Shown: in pieces, positions 33,422-42,387 of the stretch
Numbering within the stretch: the first letter of the stretch is position 1
Layout of the letters: each line of letters begins with the position of its first letter
Assembly (NCBI GenBank): GCA_019429465.1
Contig: JAHYIV010000023.1
Coordinates: 1-47,445 of the forward strand
DNA: 47,445 bases
Origin: Desulfoarculaceae bacterium
GTDB lineage: Bacteria > Desulfobacterota > Desulfobulbia > Desulfobulbales > Desulfocapsaceae
Direction: 5' to 3'
Notes under the pieces: model-generated
Databases searched by the model: none
What the model was told of the DNA's origin: nothing
The model's input: the letters and a program-made list of their open reading frames with translations, nothing else
Position numbers and translations under genes: made by a program

Positions 33422-34876
33422 TTACGAATCAATTCCCCCGATACACATATATTTAATCTCCAGATATTCCTCAATACCGTACTTTGATCCTTCACGGCCT
33501 ATGCCAGACTCCTTCATACCGCCAAATGGTGCGGCCACGCAGGAGAGTGTCCCGGTATTCACGCCAACCATACCATATTCAAGGGCCTCAGTAACACGCC
33601 AGACCCTGCCGATATCACGACTGTAGAAATAAGAGGCCAGTCCATATTCAGAATCATTGGCCATCCTGACCGCATCCGCTTCTTCTTTAAAGACAAAGAG
33701 CGGGGCAACCGGGCCAAAGGTCTCTTCCCTGGCTATTCTCATGTCGCTGGTCACATCAATGAGCACCGTTGGTTCAAAGAAAAAACCTTTTCCCGCAAGC
33801 CGTTTGCCACCAACTAATAGCCTGGCCCCTTTCCGCAGGGCATCCTCAATCTGCTCCTCCACCTTTATCACCGCGTTCAGATCGATAAGGGGCCCCTGAT
33901 TATTTCCTGCTTCAACCCCTGGCCCTACACGGAATTCAGCACGAACGGCGGCGGCCAGTTTTTCAGCAAAGAGATCATAGACCCCTTCCTGCACCAGAAA
34001 ACGGTTGGCACAGACACAGGTCTGCCCGGAGTTCCGATACTTTGAAGCAACAGCCCCGGCCACAGCCTGATCAAGATCCGCGTCATCAAAGACGATAAAA
34101 GGGGCATGCCCTCCAAGCTCCAGGGATATTTTTTTCACCGTATCGGCACAGGCAGCCATGAGCATTTTTCCCACGGCCGTTGAACCGGTAAAACTCAATT
34201 TTCGCACCAAGGGATTCCGAGTCAGCTCCTTTCCGATTTCTGCGGCAGGACCGGTAATCACATTAAACACACCTGGAGGGAAGCCTGCCCGGTCAGCAAG
34301 TTCGGCCAGGGCCAGGGCAGAGAAAGGCGTCTGGGCTGCTGGTTTGACAATGACCGGACAGCCTGCAGCCAGAGCAGGTGCGGCCTTACGGCTGATCATA
34401 GATGAAGGAAAATTCCAAGGGGTGATGGCGGCGCAGACCCCAACCGGCTCCTTGAGGATAATAATACGCCTTCCCTTCTGGGCAGTAGGAATGGTATCGC
34501 CATAAACCCGTTTAGCCTCTTCGGCAAACCACTCGATATAGGACGCACCGGATCGAACTTCAGCAGCGGCCTCGGCCAGCGGTTTCCCCTGTTCGCGGGT
34601 CATAATCATGGCCAGATCGTTCTGATGTTCAATAATCAGATCATGCCAGCGTTTCATGATCTGAGACCGTTCCTTGGCGGTCAGTCCCTTCCAGCCAGGA
34701 TAAACTGCACTGGCTGCGGCGACGGCCTGCCTGGTCGCCTCCCGACCAAGAGACGGCACCCTGCCAACCACCCTGCCATCTGAGGGATCAACAACCTCAA
34801 AGGACTCTTTCGCCGAGACCCAGGCACCGTCGATATAACATTCCTGCCTGAACAAGGCAGGGTCTTTCAAATCCAT
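33422..34876 (-). CDS. gabD: Succinate-semialdehyde dehydrogenase-like aldehyde dehydrogenase
   Basis: An NAD(P)-dependent aldehyde dehydrogenase of 484 residues. Visible: ITPWNFPSSMISRKAAPALAAGCPVIVKPA, FTGSTAVGKML, general base Glu in SLELGGHAPFIVFDDADL, nucleophile Cys in GQTCVCANRFLVQEG, and the C-terminal GGMKESGIGREGSKYGIEEYLEIKYMC. This set resembles GabD (succinate/glutarate semialdehyde). Substrate specificity is family inference. No GABA transaminase gene is nearby. Transcribed alone. Confidence 0.88.
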   Translation of the reverse strand: MDLKDPALFRQECYIDGAWVSAKESFEVVDPSDGRVVGRVPSLGREATRQAVAAASAVYPGWKGLTAKERSQIMKRWHDLIIEHQNDLAMIMTREQGKPLAEAAAEVRSGASYIEWFAEEAKRVYGDTIPTAQKGRRIIILKEPVGVCAAITPWNFPSSMISRKAAPALAAGCPVIVKPAAQTPFSALALAELADRAGFPPGVFNVITGPAAEIGKELTRNPLVRKLSFTGSTAVGKMLMAACADTVKKISLELGGHAPFIVFDDADLDQAVAGAVASKYRNSGQTCVCANRFLVQEGVYDLFAEKLAAAVRAEFRVGPGVEAGNNQGPLIDLNAVIKVEEQIEDALRKGARLLVGGKRLAGKGFFFEPTVLIDVTSDMRIAREETFGPVAPLFVFKEEADAVRMANDSEYGLASYFYSRDIGRVWRVTEALEYGMVGVNTGTLSCVAAPFGGMKESGIGREGSKYGIEEYLEIKYMCIGGIDS

Positions 34877-35269
34877 TATTCACTCCTCAAGCTGAAAACG
34901 CCAGTAATAAAAATGCTCTATCCCATCCGGAATATTCAGGGAAATCCGTTGCTGTTATTTTATTTTCCATCTTGACATCCTGTTTCATCTTTAAAAACCA
35001 AGACCCTTGCAAAAGTCTTAAAAAAAACGTATGCATGTTTATTTGATCCAGCATCTCTTTTCGCTCAAAGAACGACACCCTGGAAGGCCGGATTTTCTTC
35101 CTCCATCGCCGGCCTCGCGGAGACAAGCCCGGACCTTGAGCTCGTTTATTTGTCAAAATTTTACATCATCATGCCGTGTACGGCATTAGCTATCGTAAAG
35201 CAATGTTCTGAAAAACGCTGTAAATTCCTTAACGGCCCCTGATTAACCTCAACACATCCCCAGCATATA
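34877..35269. other. Gene-free region between gabD and the S4-domain gene
   Basis: About 390 bp. Short open frames on the - strand have no family features and no ribosome sites. No repeat of the families found elsewhere is visible. Confidence 0.45.
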
Positions 35270-35503
35270 ATGTCCTCATCCCCTAACATTATCACCATCA
35301 CTAAAGAGCCTATTCGTCTTGGGCAATTCCTGAAACTGGCCAATCTGGTTCAAGATGGCCTCGAGGCAAAAATCCAGATACAAAATGGTGAAGTATTGGT
35401 GAATGGTGTCCTGGAAACTAGACGGGGCAGAAAATTGACCCATGAGGATCAGATTACGGTGGGGGGATCGCTGTATCTGATACAGTACAAAAAAGATACG
35501 TGA
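35270..35503 (+). CDS. Small S4-domain RNA-binding protein (YbcJ-like)
   Basis: The 77 residues are almost only an S4 fold: EPIRLGQFLKLANLVQDGLEAKIQIQNGEVLVNGVLETRRGRKLTHEDQI. The GEVxVNGxxExRRGRKL pattern is typical of the YbcJ/RlbA family of small stand-alone S4 proteins thought to bind structured RNA. Its target is unknown. The ATG at 35270 has no strong ribosome site. Lone gene, converging on the cyclase gene. Confidence 0.85.
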   Translation: MSSSPNIITITKEPIRLGQFLKLANLVQDGLEAKIQIQNGEVLVNGVLETRRGRKLTHEDQITVGGSLYLIQYKKDT

Positions 35504-35550
35504 AGACACTATTGGTTACAAGGAGAACGCCCATTGGGGCTTAAATCCTC

Positions 35551-36609
35551 TTATGGAACAATTGAATACAACTGGATCTTTTTCTCCAGACCTCGAAGGG
35601 TTCTGGTCTTTTCCTCATACAGGGAGACCTTGCCTGCCACATCACAATAAACCGACTCAGTAATAAGAATCTGGCCGGCCACCGTCTCCGAGGCAAGACG
35701 TTGGGCAATATTCACATCGGCACCAACTACCGTATAATCAAGGCGACGACCAGAACCAACGTTTCCCAGATACATTTCCCCGCGGCTGATCCCAATCCCC
35801 AGACCTATCTGGACAAAGAGCTCTGACTTCAACGCCCACCGGGCACGCAATAATTCAAACCCCTTCTGGATTTCAATGGCAGCAGACACGGCTGAAAGAT
35901 TGGGAGTCTTCTGAGACACGGGGGCGCCAAAAATTACCAAGGCGGCATCGCCGATAAATTTATCAAGGATGCCGTGCCATGACGAAACAGCATCTGCAAC
36001 CATATCAAAAAACTCGGTCAAAAATGCCCGCGAATCCTGTAACGGCAGATGTTGCACCAGAAATGTAAAATTTCTGATATCAGCAAAGAGGACAGTAATC
36101 TCCTGTACCTCACCGGCAAGCTCAGGCATGCCCTCCTGCTGTTTCAACAGGATTGACGCCACTTCCGGGGCCATATACTGTTCAAACAGGGTCCGCATCC
36201 GCACAACCTGTTTATTCAGGCACACATTTTGTTCTCGCAGATCAGCCTCAGCAAGAGCTTCCTGCACGGCCTGCATCAATTTTCCTGACTGTACCGGTTT
36301 TGCAAGGACCCTGTTGAACCCTTTATCCATGGCTTTAATGGCCATGTCCACCGTCAAATCTCCGCTCAGCAGAATCCCTTTGATGTGTGGACAGTTCTGA
36401 CTGAGAATCTCAAAGGTCTCAATACCGTCCATGCCCGGCAACATCGCATCGATAATGGCCAGGTCAAAACGCGACGCCATGGCCAGTTCCACGGCCTGTT
36501 CCCCACTGTAAGCACAAAAAACCTGGTAACCGGCACTGGCAAGAGTCGTCCTGCTCACATCAGCCACCATAACTTCATCGTCAATCACTAGAATTTTTCG
36601 AGATTGCAT
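35551..36609 (-). CDS. Response regulator with class III adenylate/guanylate cyclase output
   Basis: 352 residues. Residues 1-120 form a receiver (ILVIDDEVMVADVSRTTL; phospho-Asp in LAIIDAMLPGMDGIETF; Lys in VLAKPVQSG). A helical linker of about 40 residues follows, then a class III nucleotidyl cyclase domain (ITVLFADIRNFTFLV with a metal-binding Asp, FIGDAALVIFGAP with the second Asp, and GISRGEMYLGNVGSGRRLDYTVVGADVNIAQRLAS). It would make cAMP (or cGMP) in response to a phosphorelay. No cognate kinase is near. The last domain is complete. Confidence 0.93.
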   Translation of the reverse strand: MQSRKILVIDDEVMVADVSRTTLASAGYQVFCAYSGEQAVELAMASRFDLAIIDAMLPGMDGIETFEILSQNCPHIKGILLSGDLTVDMAIKAMDKGFNRVLAKPVQSGKLMQAVQEALAEADLREQNVCLNKQVVRMRTLFEQYMAPEVASILLKQQEGMPELAGEVQEITVLFADIRNFTFLVQHLPLQDSRAFLTEFFDMVADAVSSWHGILDKFIGDAALVIFGAPVSQKTPNLSAVSAAIEIQKGFELLRARWALKSELFVQIGLGIGISRGEMYLGNVGSGRRLDYTVVGADVNIAQRLASETVAGQILITESVYCDVAGKVSLYEEKTRTLRGLEKKIQLYSIVP

Positions 36610-37018
36610 TCAGCTGTCCTTTACTCACATACTTCTATTGGAGCAACAGGCATCATACCTGTAAAGCAATTATTCACCCTGATCTTGTCGATGAAATTTC
36701 ACCAGAGCAGCACATCTTTGAAGATTAATAAAAAGATAGAAAAAATGTAACTATCCAGCTTAATGCCAGGAAAATGCCAAATCACATGTCACGTAACTAT
36801 TCAGCAGTGCCTCATATGCGAGAAAGAGGCCTGCGAAGTGTACTGATTCGTACATGAGCAGACCGATGACGAACCAGATGAGGTGCTGCTGGATAGTTAC
36901 AAAGATAGTACCATTCCGTACTGCTCGTTTCAAGGGGAAGGAAAATTAAAAAAAAAAGAGGAATAATTCCTTCTCGCTGCCCTGTGACAGCTACCTCCAT
37001 CACAACCGGCATTCCTCC
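36610..37018. other. Intergenic region holding element B copy 1
   Basis: About 410 bp between the cyclase and TauE genes, both on the - strand. The only recognisable content is the 154-bp repeat at 36747-36900. The cyclase promoter should lie between the repeat and 36609. Confidence 0.55.
36747..36900 (+). mobile_element. Inverted-repeat element B, copy 1 (154 bp)
   Basis: Begins GTAACTATCCAGC and ends GCTGGATAGTTAC (terminal inverted repeats). It is about 95 percent identical by hand count (8 differences) to the copy at 38278-38431. An 8-bp direct repeat AAAGATAG flanks it, but the left one (36732-36739) is 7 bp away from the element, so the duplication is less certain here. Confidence 0.85.
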
Positions 37019-37828
37019 TCACAACAGACCAAATGCCATCCGAGTTGCCACCACAAACAAGACAACAGCAAAAACACGTTTCAAACGGTCAACCGGCAGA
37101 CTATGGGCCAAACGCACCCCTAGAGGCGCGGTTACGACACTGGCAGAGACCAGACCAATCAAGGCGGGAAGATAGACAAATCCCAATGAATATTCTGGCA
37201 GTCCGGATACCTGGAGTCCATTATAAAGATATCCGAGGGTTCCGGCTATGGCTATGGGAAAGCCAATAGCAGCAGAGGTTCCGATGGCCACATGCATAGA
37301 AAGGTTGCTCCAGATCATAAAAGGCACAGACAGGGTTCCGCCACCGATGCCGACCAGGCTGGAGAATACCCCGATAACACTGCCCACCCCAAACATCCCT
37401 GACCAGCCAGGAATCTGACGGGTAGGTTTTGGTTTGCGGTTCACCAACATCTGAACACCGACATAATAAAGAAAGATCACAAAGAATCCTTGCAGAAAGC
37501 CAGTGGATAGCCTGGCGGCCAGGCAGGAGCCGAGAAAAGTGCCAACCAAAATTCCCGCCACAATGCGGCGAACCACAATCCATTGCACAGCCCCACGCTG
37601 ATGATGAGCCCACAGGCTGGACACCGAGGTGAAAATGATACTGGCCATGGAGGTGCCAAGGGCCAGGTGCATGATCACCGGATCAGGAAAATGCTGCCAG
37701 CTGAAGGTAAACACCAGCATGGGAACGATGACCAACCCTCCACCAATACCAAGCATCCCGGCCAGAATACCAGCCACTGCGCCCAGTGCTGCATAGATAA
37801 TGAGAAGAGAAAACATGGGGGGCAGCAC
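37019..37828 (-). CDS. TauE/SafE family membrane exporter
   Basis: A 269-residue inner membrane protein with about eight hydrophobic segments. The family motif GxxAGxLAGMLGIGGGLVIVPML is visible near the N-terminus (AVAGILAGMLGIGGGLVIVP), and its internal repeat VGIGGGTLSVPFMI occurs near residue 165. Members export sulfite, sulfoacetate or other organosulfur anions, and the actual substrate here is not evident. Such exporters are common in sulfur-metabolising bacteria. It is a single gene, upstream of element B copy 1. Confidence 0.9.
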   Translation of the reverse strand: MLPPMFSLLIIYAALGAVAGILAGMLGIGGGLVIVPMLVFTFSWQHFPDPVIMHLALGTSMASIIFTSVSSLWAHHQRGAVQWIVVRRIVAGILVGTFLGSCLAARLSTGFLQGFFVIFLYYVGVQMLVNRKPKPTRQIPGWSGMFGVGSVIGVFSSLVGIGGGTLSVPFMIWSNLSMHVAIGTSAAIGFPIAIAGTLGYLYNGLQVSGLPEYSLGFVYLPALIGLVSASVVTAPLGVRLAHSLPVDRLKRVFAVVLFVVATRMAFGLL

Positions 37829-38052
37829 TCCTTTACAGATAGTTCCTGAGCAATCATCATTCCTCTTTCATTACACAAAAAAGGACGGTATTAGTTCAAA
37901 GTTGACACCATGGGACGATGACCGTAATTAATAACTAAACAACAGTCAAGTCGTCAGCGCCACCTCTTTCATTTGGACTTTATTCTTCCTTTCAGGTATG
38001 AAATAATCAAATTGAATATAATCTGATCTGATTTATTCTCAGGAGAGATTCA

Positions 38053-38271
38053 ATGCGAACAAGCGTTACGGTTTTTACCCCCTACCCTTTTATTATTGGT
38101 GAAAAAATCCATATATCCAAGGGGCCGCGTCATGGTGACTGGATAGTGACAGGCCTTGATGACAAAAAGGTCACCCTGCAATGTCCCGTCAGTGGAAAAG
38201 AGTTTTCCTGGAACCGCTTCTGCTATACGCTTGATATCAGAGAGCAGGAATGGCTGAAAAAAAAGGGATAG
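38053..38271 (+). CDS. Small protein of unknown function
   Basis: 72 residues with a strong ribosome site (CAGGAGAGATTCA) before the ATG. It is basic and aromatic, with an alternating strand pattern (VFTPYPFIIGEKIHISKGPRHGDWIVTGLDDKKVTLQCP) that suggests a small beta-barrel or KOW/SH3-like fold; that is inference only. Its TAG stop (38269-38271) overlaps the 8-bp duplication left by element B, so the element inserted exactly at the end of this gene. Confidence 0.7.
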   Translation: MRTSVTVFTPYPFIIGEKIHISKGPRHGDWIVTGLDDKKVTLQCPVSGKEFSWNRFCYTLDIREQEWLKKKG

Positions 38272-38277
38272 AAATTA

Positions 38278-38431
38278 GTAACTATCCAGCTTAATGCTGG
38301 TAAAATGCCAAAACACATGTCACGTAACTATCCAGCAGTGCCTCATATGCGAGAAAGAGGCCTGCGAAGTGTACTGATTCGTACATGAGCAGACCGATGA
38401 CGTAGCAGATGAGGTGCTACTGGATAGTTAC
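38278..38431 (+). mobile_element. Inverted-repeat element B, copy 2 (154 bp) with 8-bp target duplication
   Basis: The terminal repeats GTAACTATCCAG... and ...CTGGATAGTTAC are flanked directly by AGAAATTA on both sides (38270-38277 and 38432-38439). An internal GTAACTATCCAGCAGTGCCTCAT pairs with the right end over about 23 bp. It encodes no protein. It lies 6 bp after the small gene and 25 bp before the zwf start codon. Confidence 0.93.
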
Positions 38432-38456
38432 AGAAATTAAAGCACAAGACAAGGCC

Positions 38457-40001
38457 ATGGAATCAACCATCCTCAAGGGAAAAATATGCGACCCGGAAAA
38501 CAGCTGTGACTGCCTGACCGCGGGCGAGCTGGCCCCCTGTGCCATCGTCATTTTCGGGGCATCAGGCGACCTGACTGCCAGAAAGCTGGTCCCAGCCCTG
38601 TACCGGATGTTTGTAAATGCCACTCTGCCCGACCCGATATCCATTGTGGGTTGCGCCCGCACCGGCTACAGCCATGACACCTTCCGTGCCTTCCTGCAGG
38701 CAGCCTGTTTTGGCAACAGTGACACCATAATGGACATGAGCCGCTGGCAGGAATTCGCGGCCGGGATTTTTTATTTACCCCTCAGTTACGAATCACTGCC
38801 GGATTTTCTGGAGCTGGCCAGCCTTCTCGATACCCTTGACCAGCAGAGAAACACCGGTGGAAACCGCCTCTTTCATCTGGCACTGCCGCCCTCACTTTAC
38901 CCATCAGTTGCCACCATGATCGGCCAGGCGGGACTTGCCGGCCAGCTTGAGAATGACAGAGGCTGGAGCCGGATTGTCATCGAGAAGCCTTTTGGCTGCG
39001 ATCTGGAATCAGCCCTTGCCCTGGACCAGACCCTGCATCAACATTTCCATGAACAGCAGATCTTCCGTATCGACCACTACCTGGCCAAGGAGACGGTACA
39101 GAACATCCTGACCTTCCGTTTTGCCAATGCTATCTTTGAACCCGTCTGGAACCAAGCTTATATCGAATCAGTCACTATTCTGGCGGCGGAAAAACTGGGG
39201 GTAGAGAATCGGGCCGGATATTACGAGCAATCGGGAGTCATCCGCGACATGTTCCAGAATCACATGCTCCAGCTCCTGTCTCTCATCGCCATGGAACCAC
39301 CCTCTCATTTTGAAGCGGAACGGGTACGGGATGAAAAGGTCAAGCTGTTCCGCTCCATACGCCCTCTGCATAGAGACAAAGAGACCGTTATCCTTGGACA
39401 ATACGGACCAGGGAACATCGATGGCCGGCCGGTCTCTGGCTACCGCCAGGAATCGGGGGTTGCGGCCGACTCGCTGATCCCGACTTTTGCCATGCTGCCG
39501 GTGCAGGTGGAGAACTGGCGCTGGCAGGGAGTACCCTTTTATCTTATCTCCGGCAAACGAATGGCCCGCAAGGAGACCAGAATTATCATCCAATTCAAGG
39601 ATGTGCCTCATTCCCTGTTCCGGAATATCATGGGCACCAGGGTCATCGCCAACCGCCTGGTGTTTGGGATCTATCCCCAGGAATCCATCAGCCTGACATT
39701 TCAGACCAAAAAACCCGGGCCCAGGATGTGCATGCGTTCCATGACCATGGATTTCAGATATCATGACGCGTACCCAGGGCCGTCACCCGATGCCTATGAG
39801 AAGGTGCTGCGTGACTGTATTCAGGGTGACCACATGCTGTTCTGGCGGCAGGACGGGATCGAGCAATCATGGTCTCTTCTCACACCGCTGCTCAATGAAT
39901 GTGAAAAGTGCCAGGGCCGGGAACAACGACTCCACACCTATGATGCCGGCAGCTGGGGGCCGGATGCGGCCAGAACCATTATGGAAAAAATTATCACCTG
40001 A
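38457..40001 (+). CDS. zwf: Glucose-6-phosphate 1-dehydrogenase
   Basis: An oxidative pentose phosphate enzyme making NADPH. Nucleotide-binding CAIVIFGASGDLTARKLVPALYRMF, the conserved VIEKPFG, the substrate/catalytic motif FRIDHYLAKETVQNI and the late VPFYLISGKRMARKETRIIIQFK are all present. The start at 38457 (MESTILKGKICDPENSC) gives 514 residues. The frame stays open upstream into element B (adding MRCYWIVTEIKAQDKA), but that part is repeat-derived. Only AAGG precedes the ATG, so the ribosome site is weak. The element probably separates zwf from its original leader. cation exporter fieF follows after 21 bp. Confidence 0.95.
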   Translation: MESTILKGKICDPENSCDCLTAGELAPCAIVIFGASGDLTARKLVPALYRMFVNATLPDPISIVGCARTGYSHDTFRAFLQAACFGNSDTIMDMSRWQEFAAGIFYLPLSYESLPDFLELASLLDTLDQQRNTGGNRLFHLALPPSLYPSVATMIGQAGLAGQLENDRGWSRIVIEKPFGCDLESALALDQTLHQHFHEQQIFRIDHYLAKETVQNILTFRFANAIFEPVWNQAYIESVTILAAEKLGVENRAGYYEQSGVIRDMFQNHMLQLLSLIAMEPPSHFEAERVRDEKVKLFRSIRPLHRDKETVILGQYGPGNIDGRPVSGYRQESGVAADSLIPTFAMLPVQVENWRWQGVPFYLISGKRMARKETRIIIQFKDVPHSLFRNIMGTRVIANRLVFGIYPQESISLTFQTKKPGPRMCMRSMTMDFRYHDAYPGPSPDAYEKVLRDCIQGDHMLFWRQDGIEQSWSLLTPLLNECEKCQGREQRLHTYDAGSWGPDAARTIMEKIIT

Positions 40002-40022
40002 ATCATACCCCAAAGAACTCAT

Positions 40023-40943
40023 ATGGACATAACACCTGCCGACAAAAACGGACGGCTCCTAAAGAGTGCGACCTATGCCTCCGTAGCCACCGCTCTGCTG
40101 CTGGTCGGAGTCAAATTCGCCGCCTGGCTGGCTACCGGATCGCTGAGCATCCTGGCCTCGCTGATCGACTCCCTCATGGATGTCATGGCCTCATTCATCA
40201 ATCTGATGGCGATTCGTTTTTCCCTGAACCCGGCTGATGATGACCACAGTTTTGGTCATGGCAAGGCCGAGGCCCTGGCCGGACTCGCCCAGGCCAGCTT
40301 TATCGCCGGATCCGCCCTGATCCTTTTCATGCATGGCATAGAGCGGCTGGCAAGCCCGGCACCTCTTCAGTCGCTGGGCCTGGGTCTTGGGATCATGGTC
40401 TTCTCCATCCTGGCCACATTGATTCTCATCACCTTCCAGAGGTATGTGATAAAAAAGACGAACTCCACTGCTATTCGGGCCGACTCACTCCATTACGCCA
40501 CCGATCTCCTGACCAATGTCTTCACCATTATCGCCCTCCTGCTGACCCGTTTCAGCTGGGGCCTGATCATGGATCCCCTTTTTTCCATGATCATCGCCCT
40601 GATCATCTTCCGCAGTGCCTGGCAGATCGGCAGTCAGGCTGTTCAATTATTGATGGATCAGCAGTTACCTCGGGGGCAACGGGAGGTCATTGAGCAGATC
40701 GTCCTTGGCCACCAGCAGGTTCTCGGCATGCACGACCTGCGTACCCGGCAATCCGGCCAAATTGCCATTATCCAGCTCCACCTGGATCTAAGTGCCACCC
40801 TTCCCCTCGTAGAGGCTCACAGCATAGGCAAAGACATAGAACATTTGATCAAGGAGAGCTTCCCTGGCGCCGATGTGATCATCCACCAGGATCCTGTATC
40901 GATATCGGCAAGAATGGTCGACACCATGGATTCTGGACAGTAG
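40023..40943 (+). CDS. fieF: Cation diffusion facilitator (FieF-like) metal exporter
   Basis: A proton-coupled divalent-metal efflux protein of the inner membrane, 306 residues, with six membrane helices and a cytoplasmic C-terminal domain. Transport-site residues are visible in SLIDSLMDVMASF (Asp pair, helix 2) and ADSLHYATDLLTN (His/Asp, helix 5). The DDDHSFGHGKAEALAGL loop with its His is typical of the Fe/Zn-type FieF group. The C-terminal domain has GQIAIIQLHLDL and ADVIIHQDP. It lies 21 bp after zwf and is probably co-transcribed. Metal specificity (Fe, Zn, Cd) is family inference. Confidence 0.92.
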   Translation: MDITPADKNGRLLKSATYASVATALLLVGVKFAAWLATGSLSILASLIDSLMDVMASFINLMAIRFSLNPADDDHSFGHGKAEALAGLAQASFIAGSALILFMHGIERLASPAPLQSLGLGLGIMVFSILATLILITFQRYVIKKTNSTAIRADSLHYATDLLTNVFTIIALLLTRFSWGLIMDPLFSMIIALIIFRSAWQIGSQAVQLLMDQQLPRGQREVIEQIVLGHQQVLGMHDLRTRQSGQIAIIQLHLDLSATLPLVEAHSIGKDIEHLIKESFPGADVIIHQDPVSISARMVDTMDSGQ

Positions 40944-41010
40944 CCACAACATTTCACCCTGCCTTGCCTTTGACAAAGGGTTATGCTGACTTCAATTCAT
41001 CTTCTCAAGG

Positions 41011-41169
41011 TTGATGGCGTCGTAAAAAGTCGCCAACTGCTTCGTTGCTGCAAATTATCTCGTCACTGCGGCGTACTCAAGTACGCCTCATTCCTCGAAA
41101 TTTGCGCGCCTCGCATTTGACGCTTTTTACTTAGCCATCTCATAAATTGAGTTTTTACGAAACCATCAA
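41011..41169 (+). mobile_element. Inverted-repeat element C (159 bp), no coding capacity
   Basis: The left end TTGATGGCGTCGTAAAAAGTC matches, in reverse complement, the right end GAGTTTTTACGAAACCATCAA; a second internal partner is GACGCTTTTTACTTAGCCATC. The centre holds the hairpin GCGGCGTAC-TCAA-GTACGCC. It lies between fieF and the cupin gene. Only one copy is in the window. Confidence 0.75.
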
Positions 41170-41246
41170 GGTTAGATGAAAGCCAATTCTCTTTCTGATT
41201 AATGATATCGTAACAGTTTGATTTATAGAGACCCAACAGACAAGCA

Positions 41247-41696
41247 ATGAAGATCAGCGAAACATTACTGGAAGTCGCCAGCCATACTCTGGCTGGCTAT
41301 AAACCGGTCATTGATTATGCCAACTGGAGGGTGGCCATCCTCAACTTCAGCGACGATCTCCGTCCTGAAAAGATCATGGCGCTGCAGCGTCATAACGAGA
41401 CCGATGAAGTCTTTGTCCTGCTACGCGGCCGCTGCCTTCTGTTTCTAGGTGAAGGTGATGAGACCATCGGCGCCATTCATGGACAGGACATGATTCCGCA
41501 CACCATCTATAACGTCAAAAAAGGTACCTGGCATTCCCATACCCTGAGCGAGGATGCGATGGTGCTGATTGTCGAAAACCGGGATACAATCTTCGACAAC
41601 TCCCCGTTCTGCCCACTCACCAGCCAGCAGCAACAGACCTTGGTAGACTTGACCCATCGCCTATGGCCCGTGAATAAACTGGATCGACCTTCATGA
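41247..41696 (+). CDS. Cupin-fold protein
   Basis: 149 residues with a single cupin domain: RHNETDEVFVLLRGRCLLFLGEG (first cupin motif with likely His/Glu metal ligands) and KGTWHSHTLSEDAMVLIVENR (second motif). Small cupins may be isomerases, dioxygenases or sensors, and nothing here decides between these. The gene stands alone after element C and has no strong ribosome site. Confidence 0.82.
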   Translation: MKISETLLEVASHTLAGYKPVIDYANWRVAILNFSDDLRPEKIMALQRHNETDEVFVLLRGRCLLFLGEGDETIGAIHGQDMIPHTIYNVKKGTWHSHTLSEDAMVLIVENRDTIFDNSPFCPLTSQQQQTLVDLTHRLWPVNKLDRPS

Positions 41697-41781
41697 TAGC
41701 GCATAACACCGGGACAAAAAATGCACGCTCAGCAGCACAGCAGAAGCTCCACATCCCCTCCCATGTACAAACACTCAGCTC

Positions 41782-42309
41782 TTATGCAAAACAGAGCCCG
41801 CAATCCGGGCAGATGCCGTTACTGGTGGAAAAACTGAAGCCACAGGCCGGACATACCGTCTGCCTGGCTCTTTCATCATAGACTGATTGGACATGGCTCA
41901 AATCATGATGGTCAAGACCAGTAGTCCGTGTAAACTCCCTGGCCAATACCTCCATAGCCTCCTCACCATCTTCTCTTCTGATCTGCAGATACAACTCTGT
42001 CCCGCAGCATCCCTTGCCACAGCTGCTCTTTTTTTCTCCGGCGATCAAGGAGGGAATATGCTCCCGGACCAGGATTTGCTGCAGATTTTTCATTTCCAGC
42101 AATGGGCCTTTACGGATATTTACCAGGTCATCATCCACTGATAACTCCATAGACCGAGTTGCCTTCTTCTGTGCGAGGACGTCTTCAACAGCTATCTTTT
42201 CCCGGCCCAGAATCAACTCCACCGCACAAGCTGCACACATCTTGATGTCAGCCCTGTATTCTTCATCACAAACCGGGCAATACTTCAACTCAGGATCTCT
42301 CAGACGCAT
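41782..42309 (-). CDS. Protein with two zinc ribbons flanking a DUF2007-like domain
   Basis: 175 residues. An N-terminal ribbon (YCPVCDEEY...MCAACAVEL), a linker, a central domain with LVNIRKGPLLEMKNLQQILVREHIPSLIAG (resembling small signal-transducing DUF2007 proteins that have NxxEAxxVxxxLExxGIPA), a Cys-rich SSCGKGCCG loop, and a C-terminal ribbon (VCPACGFSFSTSNGICPDCGL). The two ribbons should bind zinc. Function is unknown, perhaps as an adaptor. It converges on the cupin gene. Confidence 0.8.
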   Translation of the reverse strand: MRLRDPELKYCPVCDEEYRADIKMCAACAVELILGREKIAVEDVLAQKKATRSMELSVDDDLVNIRKGPLLEMKNLQQILVREHIPSLIAGEKKSSCGKGCCGTELYLQIRREDGEEAMEVLAREFTRTTGLDHHDLSHVQSVYDERARQTVCPACGFSFSTSNGICPDCGLCFA

Positions 42310-42387
42310 TTTCTTCCACCCCTTCTTCAGATTTCTTTAGACATCTCTTTTTTTGTTCTTTTTTCCAGCAATAAGGATCAACATCAC

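Noticed and set aside
34887..35156. 89-codon open frame on the - strand
   Set aside because: No ribosome site, no family features, and no conserved-looking pattern.
38409..38456. N-terminal extension of zwf
   Set aside because: It is encoded by the end of element B and its target duplication, and has no counterpart in the family.
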